From contig JALCCG010000257.1 in assembly GCA_023212695.1 (NCBI GenBank), positions 1 to 30,006 of the forward strand: a stretch of DNA of 30,006 nt, in the 5' to 3' direction. Source of the DNA: Sporisorium sorghi (taxonomy: Eukaryota; Basidiomycota; Ustilaginomycetes; Ustilaginales; Ustilaginaceae). Under the pieces are notes generated by a model. That model made no database searches. It worked only from the letters and a program-made list of their open reading frames with translations, and had not been told where the DNA came from. This document shows, piece by piece, positions 27,301 to 30,006 of the stretch (its first letter is position 1; each line of letters opens with the position of its first letter). Both the position numbers and the translations under genes were made by a program.

Positions 27301-29907
27301 ATGCGCAGGAGTGTCATCCTTGCTGCCCTTGGTGGCTCACCAGCGCCGTCTCCGGGCGACGGTACCAAAGACGCAACGACCCCACTCAAAGCAAAGAGCT
27401 CACCTTTTGCTCGCTCGTCACCGCTGGCAGACATCTCGCGCAATGCCAACGCAGCTGGTTTCGGTCCGCTGCTCGGCAGAAAACCGTTCAAGCCGCCTTC
27501 CTTTGCCAACCAGCGCGAGAAAGACAATCCCGATGGCGGCAGGAAGCGCAAGAAGGTCGACTACCGCGGCATGGACTCGGGTGGAGCAGATGATGGCGAG
27601 GCAGGTGCAGGTTCCGACTCGGACGACGACGGCAACAGCAACGCCAAGGCCGGAAAACCGGGAGCGAAAAAGAAGGGAAAGGCGGCCATGAAAACGCTCG
27701 AGGGAGTCTACAAGGGCATCGACGCCACGGGCGTCTCGCTCAACGTGGATCGACGCAAGTGGGATGTGTTCGAGGTCAAACCGGACGCCATCAAGAAGGG
27801 CTTCTCTGTGCCCCTCATGACCAACAAGCAAGGTCAAGTGGTCGAGACGAGACTCTCGCATGCAGCGCTCGGCACGAGGAGGCAGATCGATATTCCGCCT
27901 CGCCCCCTCCACGACCCCATGGGCGAGCACGCCATTGTCCTCTTTGATCCCACCGTCGATGACCGCGAAGCAGAGCTCAGAAAGGCAGAGATCCAGAAAG
28001 AGCAGGCAGAGGAAGAGGATCGCATCGAGGCCGGCGCACCGCCTCAGACTCCGCACAAGAGCCTCGCAGAGATCCTCGGCCTCAACAAGAACAAGGCGAA
28101 AGAGATCGAAAAGCTGCCCGTCGTCATCGACCCGCGCCTCGGCAAGGTGCTGCGTCCCCACCAGGTCGAAGGTGTCAAGTTCCTCTACCGATGCACCACG
28201 GGTCTGGTGGTCGAGAACGCATACGGCTGCATCATGGCCGACGAGATGGGTCTGGGCAAGACGCTCCAGTGCATCACGCTCATGTGGACGCTGCTCAAGC
28301 AGTCTCCCATCCCGAAAAAGACGACGATCGACAAATGCATCATCGTGTGCCCCTCGTCGCTCGTGCGCAACTGGGCCAACGAGCTGGTCAAGTGGCTCGG
28401 TGCTGCTGCGCCTGGCAACCTCGCGCTGGACGGCAAGCTGAGCAAGGACGAGATGATCGAGGCGACGCGTCGATGGTGCAGTGCCTCGGGCCGTGCCATC
28501 ACACAGCCGGTCATGATCGTCTCTTACGAAACGCTGCGCAACCTGCAGGAGGAGCTGGGCAACACGGAGGTGGGCTTGCTTCTTTGCGACGAGGGCCACC
28601 GTCTCAAGAATGCCGACTCGCTCACGTTCCAGGCGCTCACGCAGATCAAGGTGCGCCGCCGTGTGATTCTGTCGGGCACACCCATCCAGAACGACCTGTC
28701 CGAGTACTTTGCGCTGCTCAACTTTGCCAACCCAGAGCTGCTCGGCAGCCGCACCGAGTTCCGCAAGAACTTTGAGATCGCCATTCTCAAGGGACGCGAC
28801 GCCGAGGCGACGGAGAAGCAGCAGCAGGAGGCCAACGAGAAGCTGAGCCAGCTGTCTGCGCTGGTGAGCCGCTTCATCATCCGACGAACCAACGATCTGC
28901 TGTCCAAGTATCTGCCGGTCAAGTATGAGCACGTGGTGTTCTGCAAGATGGCGCCCTTCCAGCTCGATCTGTACCGGCTGTTCATTCGCTCGCCCGAGAT
29001 CAAGAAGCTGCTGCGCGGTACGGGTAGTCAGCCGCTCAAGGCGATCGGCATTCTCAAGAAGCTGTGCAACCATCCGGATCTGCTCGACTTGCCCAGCGAT
29101 CTCGAAGGAAGCGAGCAGTACTTCCCCGAAGGCTACACGCCGCGCGACCGACGCCACGTCAACCCGGAGCTGTCGGGCAAGATGATGGTGCTGCAGCGCT
29201 TCCTCGAGACGATCCGGGCGACGACGAACGACAAGATTGTGCTCATCTCGAACTACACGCAGACGCTCGACGTGTTTGAGCGCATGTGCCGCGCCAATCG
29301 GTGGGGCATGTTCCGTCTTGACGGTACGATGACGATCAACAAGCGACAGAAGCTAGTGGACCAATTCAACGATCCTGAAGGAAAAGAGTTTATCTTTTTG
29401 CTCTCGTCCAAGGCGGGAGGATGTGGACTCAACCTGATCGGTGCGAACCGGCTGGTGCTTTTTGATCCAGACTGGAACCCGGCGTCGGATCAGCAGGCGC
29501 TGGCACGAGTGTGGCGAGATGGACAGAAAAAGTCGTGCTTCGTGTATCGGTTCATTGCGACGGGGTCGATCGAAGAGAAGATCCTGCAGCGACAGTCGCA
29601 CAAGCAGTCGCTGTCGTCGTGCGTGGTGGACGAGGCACAGGATGCGGCGCGCCACTTTTCGGGCGAGGATCTGCGAGCGCTGTTCACATTCAAAGAAGAG
29701 ACGGCGTGCGACACGCACGACACGTACAAGTGCAAGCGATGCAAGAGCGGCAAGCAGTTTATCAAGGCGCAGGCGCTGCTGTACGGCGACACGAGCACGT
29801 GGAACCACTACGGCAAGGACGAGATGCACCATCTGCACGACGATCTGCTGCGGGCCGAGCAGGCGTACGACGATGTCAGCTTTGTGTTTCAGTATTGCAG
29901 TCACTGA
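27301..29907 (+). CDS. RAD54: Rad54 DNA-dependent ATPase/translocase of homologous recombination
   Basis: Predicted 868-residue Snf2-family motor that acts with Rad51 in the nucleus: it stimulates strand invasion, remodels chromatin and removes Rad51 from duplex DNA. The start is an ATG followed by RRS, as in animal Rad54 (MRRS). The N-terminal region is basic and has a KPFKPPSF segment. PRPLHDP then GEHAIVLFDPTVDD near 200-220 are Rad54-specific blocks. The ATPase core starts at RPHQVEGVKFLYR (about 285), with Walker A DEMGLGKT (Lys320), the DEGH box at 430-433 and LSGTPIQNDLSEYFALL. The C-terminal lobe has ISNYTQTLDVF, LDGTMTINKRQKLVDQFND, SSKAGGCGLNLIGANR and ARVWRDGQKK (about 733-743). 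A C-terminal Cys cluster (C803, C811, C814) and a terminal SFVFQYCSH match yeast Rad54. Length is full and intronless; all motor motifs are intact. Confidence 0.97.
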   Translation: MRRSVILAALGGSPAPSPGDGTKDATTPLKAKSSPFARSSPLADISRNANAAGFGPLLGRKPFKPPSFANQREKDNPDGGRKRKKVDYRGMDSGGADDGEAGAGSDSDDDGNSNAKAGKPGAKKKGKAAMKTLEGVYKGIDATGVSLNVDRRKWDVFEVKPDAIKKGFSVPLMTNKQGQVVETRLSHAALGTRRQIDIPPRPLHDPMGEHAIVLFDPTVDDREAELRKAEIQKEQAEEEDRIEAGAPPQTPHKSLAEILGLNKNKAKEIEKLPVVIDPRLGKVLRPHQVEGVKFLYRCTTGLVVENAYGCIMADEMGLGKTLQCITLMWTLLKQSPIPKKTTIDKCIIVCPSSLVRNWANELVKWLGAAAPGNLALDGKLSKDEMIEATRRWCSASGRAITQPVMIVSYETLRNLQEELGNTEVGLLLCDEGHRLKNADSLTFQALTQIKVRRRVILSGTPIQNDLSEYFALLNFANPELLGSRTEFRKNFEIAILKGRDAEATEKQQQEANEKLSQLSALVSRFIIRRTNDLLSKYLPVKYEHVVFCKMAPFQLDLYRLFIRSPEIKKLLRGTGSQPLKAIGILKKLCNHPDLLDLPSDLEGSEQYFPEGYTPRDRRHVNPELSGKMMVLQRFLETIRATTNDKIVLISNYTQTLDVFERMCRANRWGMFRLDGTMTINKRQKLVDQFNDPEGKEFIFLLSSKAGGCGLNLIGANRLVLFDPDWNPASDQQALARVWRDGQKKSCFVYRFIATGSIEEKILQRQSHKQSLSSCVVDEAQDAARHFSGEDLRALFTFKEETACDTHDTYKCKRCKSGKQFIKAQALLYGDTSTWNHYGKDEMHHLHDDLLRAEQAYDDVSFVFQYCSH

Positions 29908-29908
29908 A

Positions 29909-29922
29909 GGGGGGGGGGGGGG
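29909..29922. repeat. Poly-G homopolymer, 14 bp, one base after the RAD54 stop
   Basis: Fourteen consecutive G residues begin one base after the TGA, then a GGGTGTG stretch. In the transcript this would be a G-tract at the very start of the 3' UTR. The length is likely variable and hard to sequence accurately. Confidence 0.85.
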
Positions 29923-29961
29923 TGGGTGTGCCTGTTCCCCCTTGTTTTTGGGGTTTTGTTG

Positions 29962-29980
29962 TTTTTTTTTTTTTTTTTTT
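29962..29980. repeat. Poly-T homopolymer, 19 bp, in the RAD54 3' flank
   Basis: Nineteen T residues in a T/G-rich stretch that runs to the window edge. It follows the RAD54 stop by about 55 nt and may belong to its 3' UTR or termination region. No polyadenylation signal is assigned. Confidence 0.85.
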
Positions 29981-30006
29981 GTTTGCTTTGTTTTTTCTTT
30001 TTTTTT

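Noticed and set aside
27418..29157. 579-codon open frame antisense to RAD54
   Set aside because: RAD54 on the plus strand is certain from its motor motifs. The antisense frame is a by-product of GC-rich third positions and has no domain.

Overview
The window looks like nuclear chromosomal DNA of a basidiomycete fungus, most likely a smut (Ustilaginomycotina, Ustilago/Sporisorium type). The evidence is moderately high GC, long nearly intron-free genes, large Ser/Ala/Gln-rich disordered segments around compact conserved cores, AUG starts in good context, and full-length Rad54, Cdc27/Apc3, adenylate kinase and family GT31 proteins. The species is an inference from gene style and was not checked by alignment.

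Layout: 1-1202 is the upstream flank of a CDC27/APC3-like gene (1203-4850, +), with homopolymer tracts and a three-codon upstream ORF. Tail to tail with it is ADK1 (5135-6132, -), which has the only intron I can define confidently (5995-6083). Next comes a Gln-rich putative transcriptional regulator (7231-11529, -) with one conserved island, a long Ala-Gln dipeptide repeat and a C-terminal poly-Q. It is preceded by a leader of at least 923 nt without an AUG on the sense strand. A region of about 4.4 kb without a convincing gene follows (12453-16867). Then a very large arrestin-domain protein (16868-22237, -) and a family 31 glycosyltransferase (23706-26660, +) diverge from a 1.5-kb shared intergenic region. 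RAD54 (27301-29907, +) closes the window.

The genes do not form one pathway. They are separately promoted housekeeping and regulatory genes: cell-cycle ubiquitination, adenylate balance, transcription, membrane-protein trafficking, Golgi glycosylation and homologous recombination. No mobile element, CRISPR array, rRNA or tRNA was recognised.

The most unusual signals are the AUG-depleted leaders. The Gln-rich gene has 0 sense ATGs against 20 on the other strand over 923 nt, and the CDC27 and GT31 leaders each keep a single very short uORF. Also notable are the in-frame, AUG-less 200-codon extension upstream of the Gln-rich protein, its unnamed conserved domain with an Ig-like segment, and an adenylate kinase carrying an N-terminal coiled coil. 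All gene starts are placed at the first in-frame ATG, because several open frames extend upstream only through TTG or GTG codons.
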